A DNA stretch of 64,000 bases. Origin: Synechococcus sp. PROS-9-1 (lineage in GTDB: Bacteria; Cyanobacteriota; Cyanobacteriia; PCC-6307; Cyanobiaceae). The stretch spans positions 1,860,001 through 1,924,000 of the forward strand of contig NZ_CP047961.1 in assembly GCF_014279775.1 (NCBI RefSeq). The letters run 5' to 3'. Every line of letters starts with the position of its first letter. Position 1 is the stretch's first letter. Under the pieces are notes generated by a model. That model saw nothing but the letters and a program-made list of their open reading frames with translations. It was not told the origin of the DNA and ran no database searches. A program made the translations under genes and the position numbers. Positions 50,401 to 60,741 of this stretch are shown piece after piece.

Positions 50401-53400
50401 TTGGTCCATATCAATCAAGTCGGACTGACCCACTTCAAGTCCTTCGGTGGGGCGATGACCATCCCCCTCGAGACCGGTTTCACTGTGGTGACCGGTCCGA
50501 ATGGTTCTGGGAAGAGCAATATTCTCGATGGCGTCCTGTTTTGCCTCGGTCTAGCCAATAGCCGCGGCATGCGTGCCGATCGTTTACCCGATCTGGTCAA
50601 CAGCGGCATGCTCAAGGCTGGAAAGTCAGCAGAGACCACCGTCAGCGTGCGTTTTGATCTGAGCGACTGGCAGCCAGATGCAGCAGAGGAGGGTATCGAA
50701 CCTCCTGAAGATGGTCCCTGGATCCAGGCTGATGCCAATGAATGGACCGTGACCCGCAAGCTGCGTGTGATGCCTGGAGGCTCGTACAGCAGCACGTACA
50801 GCTCAGACGGAGAGCCTTGCAACCTGCAGCAGCTGCAAACCCAGCTGCGCCGATTACGCATCGATCCGGAAGGCAGCAACGTTGTGATGCAAGGCGACGT
50901 GACTCGGATTGTCTCGATGAGCAATCGGGACCGCCGCGGCCTGATTGACGAGCTGGCGGGGGTCGCACTCTTCGACACCCGAATCGAACAAAGCCGCCGC
51001 AAGCTCGACGATGTGCAAGAGCGGCAAGATCGCTGCCGCATCGTTGAGCAAGAACTGCTCACCGCGCGCCAACGACTTGAAAAGGACTGCGCGAAAGCAA
51101 GGGCCTATCAAGAGTTACGCGATCAAGTGCAGAGTGGCCGCCAGCAAGAGCTGGTGTTGGCCTTCGAAGCGGCTGAAGCAGAGCTGAAACAGCTCAAAGC
51201 CCGCCAACAACAGCTCAGCGAACAGGAGATCCGCGACAGCGCGGCGATCACCGAGAAGGAAGCAACCCTGTCTGCAGAGGCCACACGCCTCCAAACCCTT
51301 CAGGAGAGCGTTAAGGCTCTAGGCGAAGACCAACTGCTCAGCGTGCAGGCTGAATTAGCCGGTCTCGATCCCCAGAACCGCGCACTCGAACGGCAAGCCA
51401 CGCAACATCAGCAAGAAGGCGAACGCTTACAAGGGCTGCGACAGAGCCTCAGCTCTCGCCGGCACCAACTTCAAGCAGACGGGGAAGGCCTCAAACAAGC
51501 CAACAACCCAGAGGTGCTTCAGGCAGCAGAGCAAGCCTGCCGCGATGCCGAAGCTGCCGTTGAAATCTCGCGTCGACGCCTCGGCGATGTCGCCGGGCGA
51601 TCTGGAGCATGGCTCGATGAGCAACGCCAACGGGCAGCCCGCCGCTCAGACCTACAGACCACGCTCACGCCTCTTCAGGAGGAGCAACAGCAACTGCAAG
51701 AGCGGTTGCGTCAGGACGAAGCCCGTCAAGCCGAGATACAGCTGGAACGTGACGAAGCCGGTGCCGAAGACCGTGAGGTCCAAGACCAGCTTGAGCAACT
51801 GGAACAGGAGTGGCAATCGCTGCTGGAAAGCCTGCGAAGCGGCAAAGAGCAGCTTCAAGAACGTGCTGAAGCTGTAGCGGTTCAACAACGCACCCGCACC
51901 AGGCTTGAACAGGAACAGACCCGCCTGGAGCGGGAAATCGCCCGCTTAGAGAGTCGACGGGAAGCCCTACAGGAAACACGAGGGACGGGAGCCTTACGCC
52001 TCTTGCTGGAGGCGGGACTCGATGGAATCCATGGAGCGGTTGCCCAACTTGGCGAAGTTGAAGATCGTCATCGCCTGGCCCTAGAGGTCGCGGCCGGAGC
52101 ACGCATGGCCCAGGTGGTCGTCGATGACGACAGGATTGCAGCGCGTGCCATCGACTTGCTGAAGAGCCGGCGTGCGGGCCGTTTAACGTTTTTGCCCCTC
52201 AACAAAATTCGCTCCCAGGCCGCAGGTGGTGGCGCGGCGATGGCCCGTGGCCGCCGACCGGAGGGAGGCAATGACGCCGGCCTCATCGGTCGAGCGGTGG
52301 AGTTGATTCGCTACGAGCCGATCTATGCCGACGTCTTCGGGTATGTGTTTGGCGACACTCAGGTGTTCAGCGATTTAGGCAGTGCTCGGCAACAACTCGG
52401 GCGTTTCCGAGCCGTCACCATCGAAGGCGAACTGCTTGAAAAAAGTGGCGCGATGACGGGAGGAAGCTTCAGCCAACGCAGCGGTGGGCTGAGTTTCGGG
52501 GTGAGCAGTGATAGCGATGAGGCCGAGCCCCTCCGGCAGCGGCTGCTCGAGCTCGGCGAGACCCTGGCGGCTTGCAGACGCGAAGAAAGCCGTCTGCTTC
52601 AAGCTCTCGAGCAAGAGCGTCCTCTCCTGAGACAACTGGAACAGAGGCAAGCGGCTCTGGATGCGGAGAGAACTGCGGCCAAGCGAGCCCATGGACCACT
52701 GCTGGAGCGCTGCCGCCAACGCAGTGAACGCCTCCAGAGCCTTCAATCCAACCGCACGGAACAGGAGCAGAGGCTTCAAGTTCTTAAAACCACCATCACC
52801 CCTCTGCTGGACGAACTCCAGAGAATCTCTACGGAGGAAAGAAAGGTTCAAGCCGAGGCCGATGCCGGGAACTGGCAACAACTCCAGGCCGAACTCGAAC
52901 AGTCGGACAACGCCTTGGAGCAGGCCCGCCGCCATCGCGATGATCGCCTTCAGCATCAGCGTGAACGCGAACTGGCACAGACCCGAATCGGTGACCAACA
53001 ACAAGCCATCGAAGAAGAAGAAAACAGTCTCCAACTAGCCGTCACAGCACTCGCTGAAGCGCATCAACGCTGGCGTGATGAACAAAAGGAGTTGCAAGAA
53101 CGTCGCCAGACGTTGGAAAGCCAGCAACAAATCCTCCAAACCAAATTTGGGGAAGAGCGTCGCGCTCGCGATGCAGCAGAGGCTTCCGTGGCCGATCTGC
53201 GTCAGAACCTCCAGCAAGCCCGCTGGGAACTTGAACGCTTGCAAGAGGAGCGTCAAGCAATCCAAGAGCAACTGCGCAGCGGTGGAATCCGCTTAGAGGA
53301 GCTCAAGCCAACACTGCCTAATCCCCTTCCAGAGATCCCAGAAGAGATCCGCAATGCCGGCCTCGAGGCGCTGCAGGACCAGCTGCAGCAGCTTCTGAAA

Positions 53401-54006
53401 CGGATGGAAGCTCTTGAACCGGTCAACATGCTGGCCCTCGAAGAATTAACGGCGCTGGAAGAAAGGCTTGGAGACCTAGGCGAACGCCTCGATGTGCTCA
53501 GCCAGGAGCGCGAGGAACTGCTGCTGAGGATTGAAACGGTGGCCACACTCCGGCAAGAGGCGTTCATGGAAGCCTTTCAAGCCGTCGATGGGCATTTTTC
53601 AGAGATCTTTGCGAGCCTGTCCGAGGGCGACGGCAAGCTGCAGCTGGACAATCCGGATGATCCCCTCGAGGGAGGGCTCACCCTGGTCGCTCACCCAAAA
53701 GGCAAAGCCGTGCGCCGTCTGGCAGCCATGTCTGGTGGGGAAAAGTCACTGACAGCACTCAGTTTTCTGTTTGCACTGCAGCGCTTCCGCCCCTCACCCT
53801 TCTATGCCCTCGACGAGGTTGACAGCTTCCTCGATGGCGTGAATGTGGAACGGCTCGCGGCGTTAATTGCCCGTCAAGCAGAACAAGCCCAATTCCTTGT
53901 CGTGAGCCACAGGCGACCGATGATTGGAGCTTCTAAGCGCACCATTGGTGTCACCCAGGCTCGTGGCGCTCACACCCAGGTTGTGGGATTACCAGATGCA
54001 GCCTGA
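50401..54006 (+). CDS. smc: Chromosome segregation protein SMC
   Basis: 1201 aa, TTG start (MVHINQVGLTHFKSFGGAMT). Walker A GPNGSGKS at 32-39; first coiled coil about 165-510; hinge about 520-680 (GIHGAVAQLGEVEDRHRLAL ... TGGSFSQRSGGLSFG); second coiled coil about 690-1030; signature MSGGEKSLTALSFLFAL and Walker B FYALDEVDSFLD at the end. Full family length. It organises and segregates the chromosome with ScpA/ScpB. Confidence 0.97.
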   Translation: MVHINQVGLTHFKSFGGAMTIPLETGFTVVTGPNGSGKSNILDGVLFCLGLANSRGMRADRLPDLVNSGMLKAGKSAETTVSVRFDLSDWQPDAAEEGIEPPEDGPWIQADANEWTVTRKLRVMPGGSYSSTYSSDGEPCNLQQLQTQLRRLRIDPEGSNVVMQGDVTRIVSMSNRDRRGLIDELAGVALFDTRIEQSRRKLDDVQERQDRCRIVEQELLTARQRLEKDCAKARAYQELRDQVQSGRQQELVLAFEAAEAELKQLKARQQQLSEQEIRDSAAITEKEATLSAEATRLQTLQESVKALGEDQLLSVQAELAGLDPQNRALERQATQHQQEGERLQGLRQSLSSRRHQLQADGEGLKQANNPEVLQAAEQACRDAEAAVEISRRRLGDVAGRSGAWLDEQRQRAARRSDLQTTLTPLQEEQQQLQERLRQDEARQAEIQLERDEAGAEDREVQDQLEQLEQEWQSLLESLRSGKEQLQERAEAVAVQQRTRTRLEQEQTRLEREIARLESRREALQETRGTGALRLLLEAGLDGIHGAVAQLGEVEDRHRLALEVAAGARMAQVVVDDDRIAARAIDLLKSRRAGRLTFLPLNKIRSQAAGGGAAMARGRRPEGGNDAGLIGRAVELIRYEPIYADVFGYVFGDTQVFSDLGSARQQLGRFRAVTIEGELLEKSGAMTGGSFSQRSGGLSFGVSSDSDEAEPLRQRLLELGETLAACRREESRLLQALEQERPLLRQLEQRQAALDAERTAAKRAHGPLLERCRQRSERLQSLQSNRTEQEQRLQVLKTTITPLLDELQRISTEERKVQAEADAGNWQQLQAELEQSDNALEQARRHRDDRLQHQRERELAQTRIGDQQQAIEEEENSLQLAVTALAEAHQRWRDEQKELQERRQTLESQQQILQTKFGEERRARDAAEASVADLRQNLQQARWELERLQEERQAIQEQLRSGGIRLEELKPTLPNPLPEIPEEIRNAGLEALQDQLQQLLKRMEALEPVNMLALEELTALEERLGDLGERLDVLSQEREELLLRIETVATLRQEAFMEAFQAVDGHFSEIFASLSEGDGKLQLDNPDDPLEGGLTLVAHPKGKAVRRLAAMSGGEKSLTALSFLFALQRFRPSPFYALDEVDSFLDGVNVERLAALIARQAEQAQFLVVSHRRPMIGASKRTIGVTQARGAHTQVVGLPDAA

Positions 54007-54066
54007 TCAACGAGCTCCCGGGCCTTGCGTCAAAATGAGTCGAATTGCACCGGCTGAGGCCTGCGT

Positions 54067-55257
54067 TTGAGCTCGTCCCCGTCCCCCAACGACCCACTGG
54101 CAACCGTCCCCAGCGACAGGCTGTGGCTTCGGTCGGAATTAATGGGGACCCAAGTGATCACCCGCGACTCCGGCAAACGCTTGGGTGTTGTCGGCGAAGT
54201 GGTTGTCGATATCGACCGGCGCGAAGTGGTCGCCCTTGGCTTGAGAGACAACCCGCTGACCCGTTTCTTACCGGGACTCCCCCGTTGGATGCCCCTTGAT
54301 CGCATTCGCCAGGTGGGCGATGTGATCCTTGTTGATTCCGCAGACTCGCTCAGCGAGGCCTTTTCGCCAGACCGTTACAGCAGGGTCATCAACTGCCAGG
54401 TAATCACTGAATCGGGGCAAACGCTCGGCCGCGTCTTGGGCTTCTCCTTCGATATCGAGACAGGCGAGCTCAGCACGCTTGTGATGGGAGCCGTTGGCGT
54501 TCCCCTCCTGGGGGAAGGCGTGCTCAGCACCTGGGAAATCCCTGTCGATGAAATCGTTAGCAGTGGCGCCGACCGAATCATTGTTTACGAGGGCGCCGAA
54601 GACAAACTCAAACAACTCAGCAGCGGCGTGCTGGAAAAACTGGGGGTCGGAGGGCCGAGTTGGGAGGAGCAGGAGCGGGAGCGTTACAGGGTGAACATCG
54701 TCCCGGTCGAGAACCAGCTCATTTCAGGGCAAGCGGTGGAAGAGGCACCCAGAATGCTGGAGGCCTCAGATTCACAACGCTTCGAAACGGAACGCGAACT
54801 CGAGTACGTCGAACTTGAAGATCGCCGTAGTGACAACACGCGTGAGCGTCGCTATCTCGATGAAGCGCCGCTGCAGGAGCGAGGCAACTCCTATCGAGAG
54901 CCGTACCGCGAACCCGAGCGGTACAACGACCCCCCGTCTTATCGCGAGCCACAGCGATTCAGTGAGCAACAGCCCTACAACGAACCGGAGCCTTACAGGG
55001 AGACCCGCAGCTTCCATGAACCGGAGCAAGAGCGTTTTCGCGAACCCGAGCCGTTTCAGAACGAAGACCGCTACCAAGAGCCCCAGCGCTCATCAGCGCA
55101 ACGTCAGGAACTTGATGCGTCTCCACGCGTCGAGCAGCGTCCAAGACCGGCTTCACGTCGTCCGATCGAACGCCCCGGCGAACCCCTGGATGTCGAACCC
55201 ATCGAGCGTCGTTCTCCCCCAGACCACGAGAGCCAACCCCTTGATGATCCCTGGTAA
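54067..55257 (+). CDS. PRC-barrel domain protein with Arg/Glu/Pro/Tyr-rich tail
   Basis: 396 aa, TTG start. Two PRC-barrel domains (about 20-100, GTQVITRDSGKRLGVVGEVV; and about 105-190, VITESGQTLGRVLGFSFDIE). From about 260 the protein is disordered with repeats of YREP/EPxR type (SYREPYREPERYNDPPSYRE). Function unknown. The start is supported by conserved DPLATVPSDRLWLRSELMG just after it. Confidence 0.85.
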   Translation: MSSSPSPNDPLATVPSDRLWLRSELMGTQVITRDSGKRLGVVGEVVVDIDRREVVALGLRDNPLTRFLPGLPRWMPLDRIRQVGDVILVDSADSLSEAFSPDRYSRVINCQVITESGQTLGRVLGFSFDIETGELSTLVMGAVGVPLLGEGVLSTWEIPVDEIVSSGADRIIVYEGAEDKLKQLSSGVLEKLGVGGPSWEEQERERYRVNIVPVENQLISGQAVEEAPRMLEASDSQRFETERELEYVELEDRRSDNTRERRYLDEAPLQERGNSYREPYREPERYNDPPSYREPQRFSEQQPYNEPEPYRETRSFHEPEQERFREPEPFQNEDRYQEPQRSSAQRQELDASPRVEQRPRPASRRPIERPGEPLDVEPIERRSPPDHESQPLDDPW

Positions 55258-55283
55258 CACCAAGGATCAAACGGCTCTTTCAT

Positions 55284-55709
55284 TCAAGGGGTGGCTTTCT
55301 TTTTGAAGGCGAGAGAAGCGCTATTGGTGCAGTAGCGCTGACCCGTGGGTGCAGGTCCATCGTTGAACACGTGCCCTAAGTGAGCATCACAACGCGAGCA
55401 GAGGATCTCGGTTCGCACCATCCCATGGCTTCGATCTTCATGGGTACGAATCGCACCCTGGGTCGCACCATTCCAGAAGCTTGGCCAGCCGGTCCCCGAC
55501 TCAAACTTTGTGCTGGAGCTAAACAGGGGCGCATCACAACAGACGCAGTGATACATGCCGTCTTCCTTGTGATCCCAATAAACACCGGTAAAAGCAGCTT
55601 CAGTACCGCCCTGACGCGCCACTTGAAACTGGGTTGGGCTGAGTTGCTGCCTCCATTCTTCAGGAGTGCGTTCCACCCGATCTCCACCTGCTGCCGGCGC
55701 ACTCGTCAT
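55284..55709 (-). CDS. msrB: Peptide-methionine (R)-S-oxide reductase
   Basis: 141 aa. Zinc-binding pairs CVCC and CSRC, the substrate segment ESGTGWPSFW and the catalytic GQRYCTNSASL (Cys) are all present. It repairs oxidised methionine. Convergent with the PRC-barrel gene. Confidence 0.96.
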   Translation of the reverse strand: MTSAPAAGGDRVERTPEEWRQQLSPTQFQVARQGGTEAAFTGVYWDHKEDGMYHCVCCDAPLFSSSTKFESGTGWPSFWNGATQGAIRTHEDRSHGMVRTEILCSRCDAHLGHVFNDGPAPTGQRYCTNSASLAFKKKATP

Positions 55710-55736
55710 GACTCAAACGTTTGACTGGCGCGGACG

Positions 55737-57023
55737 CTAGTCGGAAAGAGCCAAGGGCAAGAGTCCCTGCACCTCTTCAGCAAGGGCCCTAACGGCACCA
55801 GGTTCACCACGAAGGCCACGCAGGTCATCGCGTTGCCCCTTCAACCTTTCCGGTGTCGCAAGCCAGGACTCAGCCTCAAGGGCGATTTGCTCAGGCGTGA
55901 TCGGACCCACGCGTTCAGGAACCACCATGCGACCTGCGCTGATGTTTGGCCAAGCCATAAATCCATGGTTCCGGAGACGCCAGGCGCTGAGCAACAAGCC
56001 GATCAGACGCCGCAGTCCTGGCAGACGGGCCAAGAGCCCCAGCCAACCATCCCAAGCCTGCATCACACCCAGATGCTGGGTAGGCACCAACACGATCATG
56101 GGCACACCCAGAGCACCGAGTTCAGCCGTGTTGGCTCCCACAGTGGTGAGCGCAAGCTGGCACTGGCTTAGAGATCCGTGGGCTGGAGGGTTTTCCTGCA
56201 AGTGAATTTCGGTGCCATTGCGCGTGATGAACCGCCTCAATCCCTCGCCGGCTCGAGCCGGTTCAATCGAGGCAATATCGGTGTCATACGAGGCAGCAAT
56301 GGGATTGGAGCGACTGGCGTAACGCTCCAAGTCTTCAACGGTGGTGGTGGGTGCCACGGGCAACAAAAAGCGGCAGCCAGGGCGTTGAACCACCAAACGA
56401 TCTGCGGTTTCAAGCAGAAAAGGAACACCCACACTGAGTTTGGCCGGTTTCGAACCAGGCAACAAAGCCACCCACTCACCCGATGGGAGTGGAGCCTCTT
56501 CTCTGGCTTGGCTGGAAAGATCCGCCATCAAGTCGCCCACCACACGGCAGCGGCTGCGAAAGCGTCTGGGCAGCTGATCCCGCACCGCTGGAGCCATGGC
56601 TGCGATTCGATCGTTCCAGCGCGGCCAACGCGCCACCCATTCGGCATAGGTGATGTGGCGATAGCCCAGCCGAGCTGATAACAACACACTCCAAAATTGA
56701 TCCCCACCTAAAAAGACCACCACACCCCGATCTGGCCAGACCCCATATCGAGAAGGCCTCAACAGCAACAACCAAAATTGCCGGGCCAGAGTGATGCGAT
56801 CGAACAAACGCCAACGGGAGGCGGCGGCGGCTTCTGTTCCGGTGGCATTGGGACAGGGGACCAAAACGAGCCGCAGGCTCAATAACGATCCAGGAGCTCT
56901 GGGCCGCATAGGTAGGCGGCGATGCAGCTGCTCTGCAAGGGGTCGAACCCAGGTCGTGAGTTCACCAGGGCCGTTGGAGACGAACACCACAGCCAGGGTT
57001 TGGTCCTTGGTGGATGACGTCAC
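55737..57023 (-). CDS. Lipid-A-disaccharide synthase-related glycosyltransferase
   Basis: 428 aa, GTG start. It has the LpxB-like two-domain layout: SNGPGELTTWVRPLAEQL at the N-terminus and LTTVGANTAELGALGVPMIV in the C-terminal half, with a LLPGSKPAK loop. It belongs to the LpxB-related group found across cyanobacteria, which is distinct from true LpxB; the substrate is unknown. Confidence 0.85.
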   Translation of the reverse strand: MTSSTKDQTLAVVFVSNGPGELTTWVRPLAEQLHRRLPMRPRAPGSLLSLRLVLVPCPNATGTEAAAASRWRLFDRITLARQFWLLLLRPSRYGVWPDRGVVVFLGGDQFWSVLLSARLGYRHITYAEWVARWPRWNDRIAAMAPAVRDQLPRRFRSRCRVVGDLMADLSSQAREEAPLPSGEWVALLPGSKPAKLSVGVPFLLETADRLVVQRPGCRFLLPVAPTTTVEDLERYASRSNPIAASYDTDIASIEPARAGEGLRRFITRNGTEIHLQENPPAHGSLSQCQLALTTVGANTAELGALGVPMIVLVPTQHLGVMQAWDGWLGLLARLPGLRRLIGLLLSAWRLRNHGFMAWPNISAGRMVVPERVGPITPEQIALEAESWLATPERLKGQRDDLRGLRGEPGAVRALAEEVQGLLPLALSD

Positions 57024-57052
57024 TCAGTGCCGGTGGGGCGGGGAAAGAATGA

Positions 57053-57134
57053 TGCGGATGGCGAGACTTGAACTCGCAAGGCCAAAGCCACACGCTCCTT
57101 AGACGTGCGTGTCTACCAATTCCACCACATCCGC
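57053..57134 (-). tRNA. tRNA-Leu (anticodon AAG)
   Basis: 82 nt. Acceptor GCGGATG/CATCCGC, D arm GTG/CAC, anticodon stem CACGT/GCGTG with loop CTAAGGA, long variable arm and T arm GCGAG/CTCGC. The 3' CCA is not encoded. No integrase or element is attached to it. Confidence 0.95.
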
Positions 57135-57234
57135 GTGGCGACGTTGCCGATCTGGCGCGTCGAGGGATGAGTATACCGACAGGGCTAAAAGTCCGAACCG
57201 CTGATACGATCCGCCCTGGCTCTGATGCTGCGGA

Positions 57235-58578
57235 ATGCCCATCGGCAAGGTGCTGATCGCCAACCGCGGCGAGATCGCCCTAAGAATTTTAAGAAGTTGC
57301 CGTGAACTCGGCATCAGCACGGTTGCGGTGTACAGCACCGTGGATCGCTCTGCATTGCACGTGCAACTCGCTGATGAGGCGGTCTGCGTGGGCGAAGGCC
57401 CTAGCAACAAGAGCTACCTCAACATCCCCAACATCCTGGCGGCAGCCACCTCCCGCGGTGTAGATGCCATTCACCCCGGCTATGGGTTTTTGGCGGAAAA
57501 CGACCGCTTCGCCGAGATGTGCCGCGATCACGGCATCACGTTTATCGGCCCGTCTCCCCACGCCATCCGATCGATGGGAGACAAGTCAACGGCGAAATCC
57601 ACCATGCAGGCTGTTGGCGTGCCAACGGTGCCTGGTAGCGAAGGCCTCTTGCCCAACCCGGAGGCAGCTGCTGAGCTTGCTGCTGTCATGGGCTATCCCG
57701 TCATGATCAAGGCCACCGCTGGGGGCGGCGGCCGTGGAATGCGGCTCGTGCCCAGTCCTGATCAGTTGGTGAAGCTGTACAAAGCGGCTCAAGGAGAAGC
57801 CGATGCAGCGTTTGGGAATCCAGGGCTGTACATGGAAAAATTCATCGACCGTCCCCGGCACGTCGAAGTGCAGATCCTGGCGGACCGTCACGGCAATGTG
57901 GTTCATCTCGGCGAACGGGACTGCTCGATCCAACGACGTCATCAGAAACTTCTCGAGGAAGCACCAAGCCCGGCCCTCGACCCTGAGCTGCGTCGTCAAA
58001 TGGGGGAAGCAGCGGTTGCAGCAGCGCGAAGCATCAATTACGAGGGAGCCGGAACGGTGGAATTCCTTCTGGACAGAAGTGGTGGGTTCTATTTCATGGA
58101 AATGAACACCCGCATCCAGGTCGAGCATCCCGTCACGGAAATGGTGACGGGTATCGACCTGATTGCTGAGCAGCTCCGCATCGCCGGAGGGGAGCCGATC
58201 AGCGTCCGCCAAGAAGACATTCAGATGAACGGTCATGCGATCGAGTGCCGAATCAACGCTGAAGATGCGCAGCACAATTTCCGCCCAGCCCCCGGACGCA
58301 TCACAGGCTGGTTGCCGCCTGGAGGTCCTGGAGTCCGCGTCGATAGCCACGTGTATACCGGCTACGACATCCCGCCCTTTTATGACTCCCTGATTGGCAA
58401 ACTGATCATCTGGGCACCCAATCGCCCTGCTGCACTCGCTCGCATGAAACGAGCTCTCAACGAGTGCGCCATCACCGGGATCCCAACAACGGTGGACTTC
58501 CATCTGCGCATGCTCGACCGCCCTGAATTCCAAAGGGGCGACGTGCACACCAAATTCGTTGAAGAGGAGATGCTCTAA
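57235..58578 (+). CDS. accC: Acetyl-CoA carboxylase, biotin carboxylase subunit
   Basis: 447 aa. Conserved [13 protein letters not shown]-grasp glycine loop GGGGRGMR (about 162-169), the [12 protein letters not shown]-type segment ([20 protein letters not shown]) and [13 protein letters not shown]. It carboxylates biotin on AccB as the first step of fatty acid synthesis. Full length. Confidence 0.97.
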   Translation: MPIGKVLIANRGEIALRILRSCRELGISTVAVYSTVDRSALHVQLADEAVCVGEGPSNKSYLNIPNILAAATSRGVDAIHPGYGFLAENDRFAEMCRDHGITFIGPSPHAIRSMGDKSTAKSTMQAVGVPTVPGSEGLLPNPEAAAELAAVMGYPVMIKATAGGGGRGMRLVPSPDQLVKLYKAAQGEADAAFGNPGLYMEKFIDRPRHVEVQILADRHGNVVHLGERDCSIQRRHQKLLEEAPSPALDPELRRQMGEAAVAAARSINYEGAGTVEFLLDRSGGFYFMEMNTRIQVEHPVTEMVTGIDLIAEQLRIAGGEPISVRQEDIQMNGHAIECRINAEDAQHNFRPAPGRITGWLPPGGPGVRVDSHVYTGYDIPPFYDSLIGKLIIWAPNRPAALARMKRALNECAITGIPTTVDFHLRMLDRPEFQRGDVHTKFVEEEML

Positions 58579-58618
58579 ATCCGCTCAACGATGGTGCCAA
58601 GTGCACTCCAAGAGAGAT

Positions 58619-58939
58619 TTAGGCAATGGACTGGGCGCGGAGCAGCACCAAAGAGAGCAACCCCTGCTGGCCCACTAACAGTTCGCGCAGCAAACTGAGC
58701 AGCCCCACCCAGATCACGGGAGTGACATCCACGCCCCCGATGGGAGAGACAACCCGGCGTGTCAATCCCAAAATCGCCTCAGTGGGCCAGCCCACAAGGG
58801 GCCAGAAGCCTTTGGAAAGATCCACCTGGGGATACCAAGTGAGCACGATGCGCGCCAGGAATGTGAGGGTCCATGCGGCCAACAGCAAACCCAGTAGCAA
58901 GTTGAGAAGCGGAAGGATGGCGACAAGCGTTGGCGTCAC
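58619..58939 (-). CDS. YggT family membrane protein
   Basis: 106 aa with two hydrophobic segments (LPLLNLLLGLLLAAWTLTFL and VIWVGLLSLLRELLV) and the family's WYPQ and P-x-GG-DV-P elements. In cyanobacteria and chloroplasts the family is linked to thylakoid or nucleoid organisation. Convergent with accC. Confidence 0.88.
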   Translation of the reverse strand: MTPTLVAILPLLNLLLGLLLAAWTLTFLARIVLTWYPQVDLSKGFWPLVGWPTEAILGLTRRVVSPIGGVDVTPVIWVGLLSLLRELLVGQQGLLSLVLLRAQSIA

Positions 58940-59039
58940 AAAGCCCTAAGCAATGGAGCTGTCATCGTAGAAACTTGACCCTGATCCCTAGGATCGCAGC
59001 GAATCAGGCCTCGCTGAACGCATTCGGTCCTAACCCCCT

Positions 59040-59162
59040 ATGACGCCTTCCCTCTCCAATTTTCTAACCAGCCTTGTTGCTGGCGTAGCGATCGTTGTGA
59101 TCCCTGCTTCTATCGGGCTCTTTTTTCTCAGCCAAACCGACCAGGTTGATCGCAAACTTTAA
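59040..59162 (+). CDS. psbX: Photosystem II protein PsbX
   Basis: 40 aa: MTPSLSNFLTSLVAGVAIVV, then IPASIGLFFLSQTDQVDRKL. One membrane helix, followed by the SQTDxVxR tail typical of PsbX. It is a small peripheral PSII subunit near the quinone site. It precedes ycf66. Confidence 0.94.
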   Translation: MTPSLSNFLTSLVAGVAIVVIPASIGLFFLSQTDQVDRKL

Positions 59163-59242
59163 AGACCCTTTCACGCTCCGTAGACTGAGCTCACTCGACC
59201 CGAGCTTCGGTTCAACGCAGGTCGTTATCAGAGAGCTTCACT

Positions 59243-60190
59243 GTGGTTAATGCCAGTCTGAATTGGGCCAGCATTGTTGGCATTGTGCTGGCTGTAGGTG
59301 GAGCACTGCTCTACTTCATGCGCAGTTTCAAGCCCGCTCTCGCCCGTGATTACGACGTGTTCTTCGCGGCGATCGGCTTGCTTTGCGGAGGAATTCTCTT
59401 CTTCCAGGGATGGCGGCTTGATCCAATTCTCCAGTTTGGCCAATTCTTGTTGGCTGGAACCACCGTGTTTTTTGCCTATGAGAGCGTGCGGCTTCGGGGA
59501 ATATCAGCGGAACAGGCCAGACGCTCGGCCTATTTCGATGACGAACCTGAAGCCGCAAGCCCCGCTGGTGGTCTGCAAGGTGGTTACGACGACCCCTACG
59601 AGCGTTTCGACGAGCCCAAGCCAATTCGCCGCAGATTTGGCGGCCAAGGTCCTGATGAGGATGAGAGACCTGAACAGGATTTTTATCGCCCACGTCGCAC
59701 CTCAAGAGCTGCGATCCCCGAACAGGCCGCAAGTCGGAACCGTCAGCGACCCAATCCCTCCTCAGATTGGTCAGACAGCAGCGAGCGAGATCGGCGCATG
59801 GCCCGATTCGGCCGCAGTGAAGAATCCGCACCGAGTGGCCCAAGCTTTGGAGAGCGCCGCAGCCAACGCCAGGATCAACGCAGAGGCTCCAGGCCTACCC
59901 CAGTTGCATCCTCCAGGCCTGAGCCCTCATCTCGCGCCTCTGTGCGCAGCAGTAGTGGTCTTGAAGGACAAGCTGGCATTCCTCAAGGCAGCCCTCTGCG
60001 ACGAGAACCCGAAGATGCCGCCTACTCCCCAAGCACTCGTCAAGCCTCTTCCACAGCTCCGGTGAGCAGACGCAATCCCGCCCCTGGCAATCCAGCCCCT
60101 GAAACCGGTCCTGCAACGGCCAGGGACACCAACCGCACGCCTCCCCGCAGTTCCCGCCCAAGGGATAACAGCTCCCGCTTCGACGACTGA
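59243..60190 (+). CDS. Ycf66 family protein
   Basis: 315 aa, GTG start. The N-terminal 90 residues carry three hydrophobic segments (IVGIVLAVGGALLYFMRSF, VFFAAIGLLCGGILFFQGW, QFLLAGTTVFFAYESVRLRG) typical of Ycf66. The remaining 220 residues are charged, Ser/Arg/Pro-rich and disordered. Location next to psbX fits a thylakoid role; function unknown. Confidence 0.92.
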   Translation: MVNASLNWASIVGIVLAVGGALLYFMRSFKPALARDYDVFFAAIGLLCGGILFFQGWRLDPILQFGQFLLAGTTVFFAYESVRLRGISAEQARRSAYFDDEPEAASPAGGLQGGYDDPYERFDEPKPIRRRFGGQGPDEDERPEQDFYRPRRTSRAAIPEQAASRNRQRPNPSSDWSDSSERDRRMARFGRSEESAPSGPSFGERRSQRQDQRRGSRPTPVASSRPEPSSRASVRSSSGLEGQAGIPQGSPLRREPEDAAYSPSTRQASSTAPVSRRNPAPGNPAPETGPATARDTNRTPPRSSRPRDNSSRFDD

Positions 60191-60213
60191 TCAGTCTGAG
60201 CATTCACCCCGGT

Positions 60214-60741
60214 ATGCCCCAACGCCTCCTCCTCGTGCTGCTCGCACTGGGAATGGTTGCCTGCGAAGGTCGCTCGACCCGAGCACCATCTGGCCTGCTT
60301 TCGCCCCAACAACAAGACCCTGCCCTCAGTGGAAACGGTCGGTTGTTAGCCGTCATAGAAGAGCAAAACGGCAGGCCGACCGTCCAATTACGGAACGTTG
60401 AAGGTGGGGGCTCATTGCGATTGCGCCACCTCTCACGTCATCAGCCCCACAGCTCACCGTCCTTGAGCTGGAACGGCCGTTATTTGGCTGTGATCACCCA
60501 ACGCGGCAACCAAAGACTGGTCTTAATTGAAGACCGCCTGAGCGGCAAAGCTCACCCCCTACGCTTGCCCTCTGGTCGAGATCCCGTGCAGGTCAGCCTG
60601 GCTCCTGATGCACGCAAACTCGCGATTCAAACCGCAGATCAAGGGCGTTGGCGGGTCGAAGTGATTGACCTGAGCAGATTGCTCGAGCCCGATGGACCGG
60701 GAGGCAAGCGAAGCACCACTCCAAGCGAACCAAACCGATGA
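60214..60741 (+). CDS. TolB-like propeller lipoprotein
   Basis: 175 aa. Lipoprotein signal (LLALGMVAC, lipid Cys at about 20), then propeller blades (ALSGNGRLLAVIEEQNGRPT, SLSWNGRYLAVITQRGNQRL, APDARKLAIQTADQGRWRVE). It overlaps the next gene, of the same type, by 4 bp. Confidence 0.85.
   Translation: MPQRLLLVLLALGMVACEGRSTRAPSGLLSPQQQDPALSGNGRLLAVIEEQNGRPTVQLRNVEGGGSLRLRHLSRHQPHSSPSLSWNGRYLAVITQRGNQRLVLIEDRLSGKAHPLRLPSGRDPVQVSLAPDARKLAIQTADQGRWRVEVIDLSRLLEPDGPGGKRSTTPSEPNR

Noticed and set aside
50415-53567. Long minus-strand frames across smc
   Set aside because: Shadows of a GC-rich gene with strong codon bias; smc has all its family motifs.
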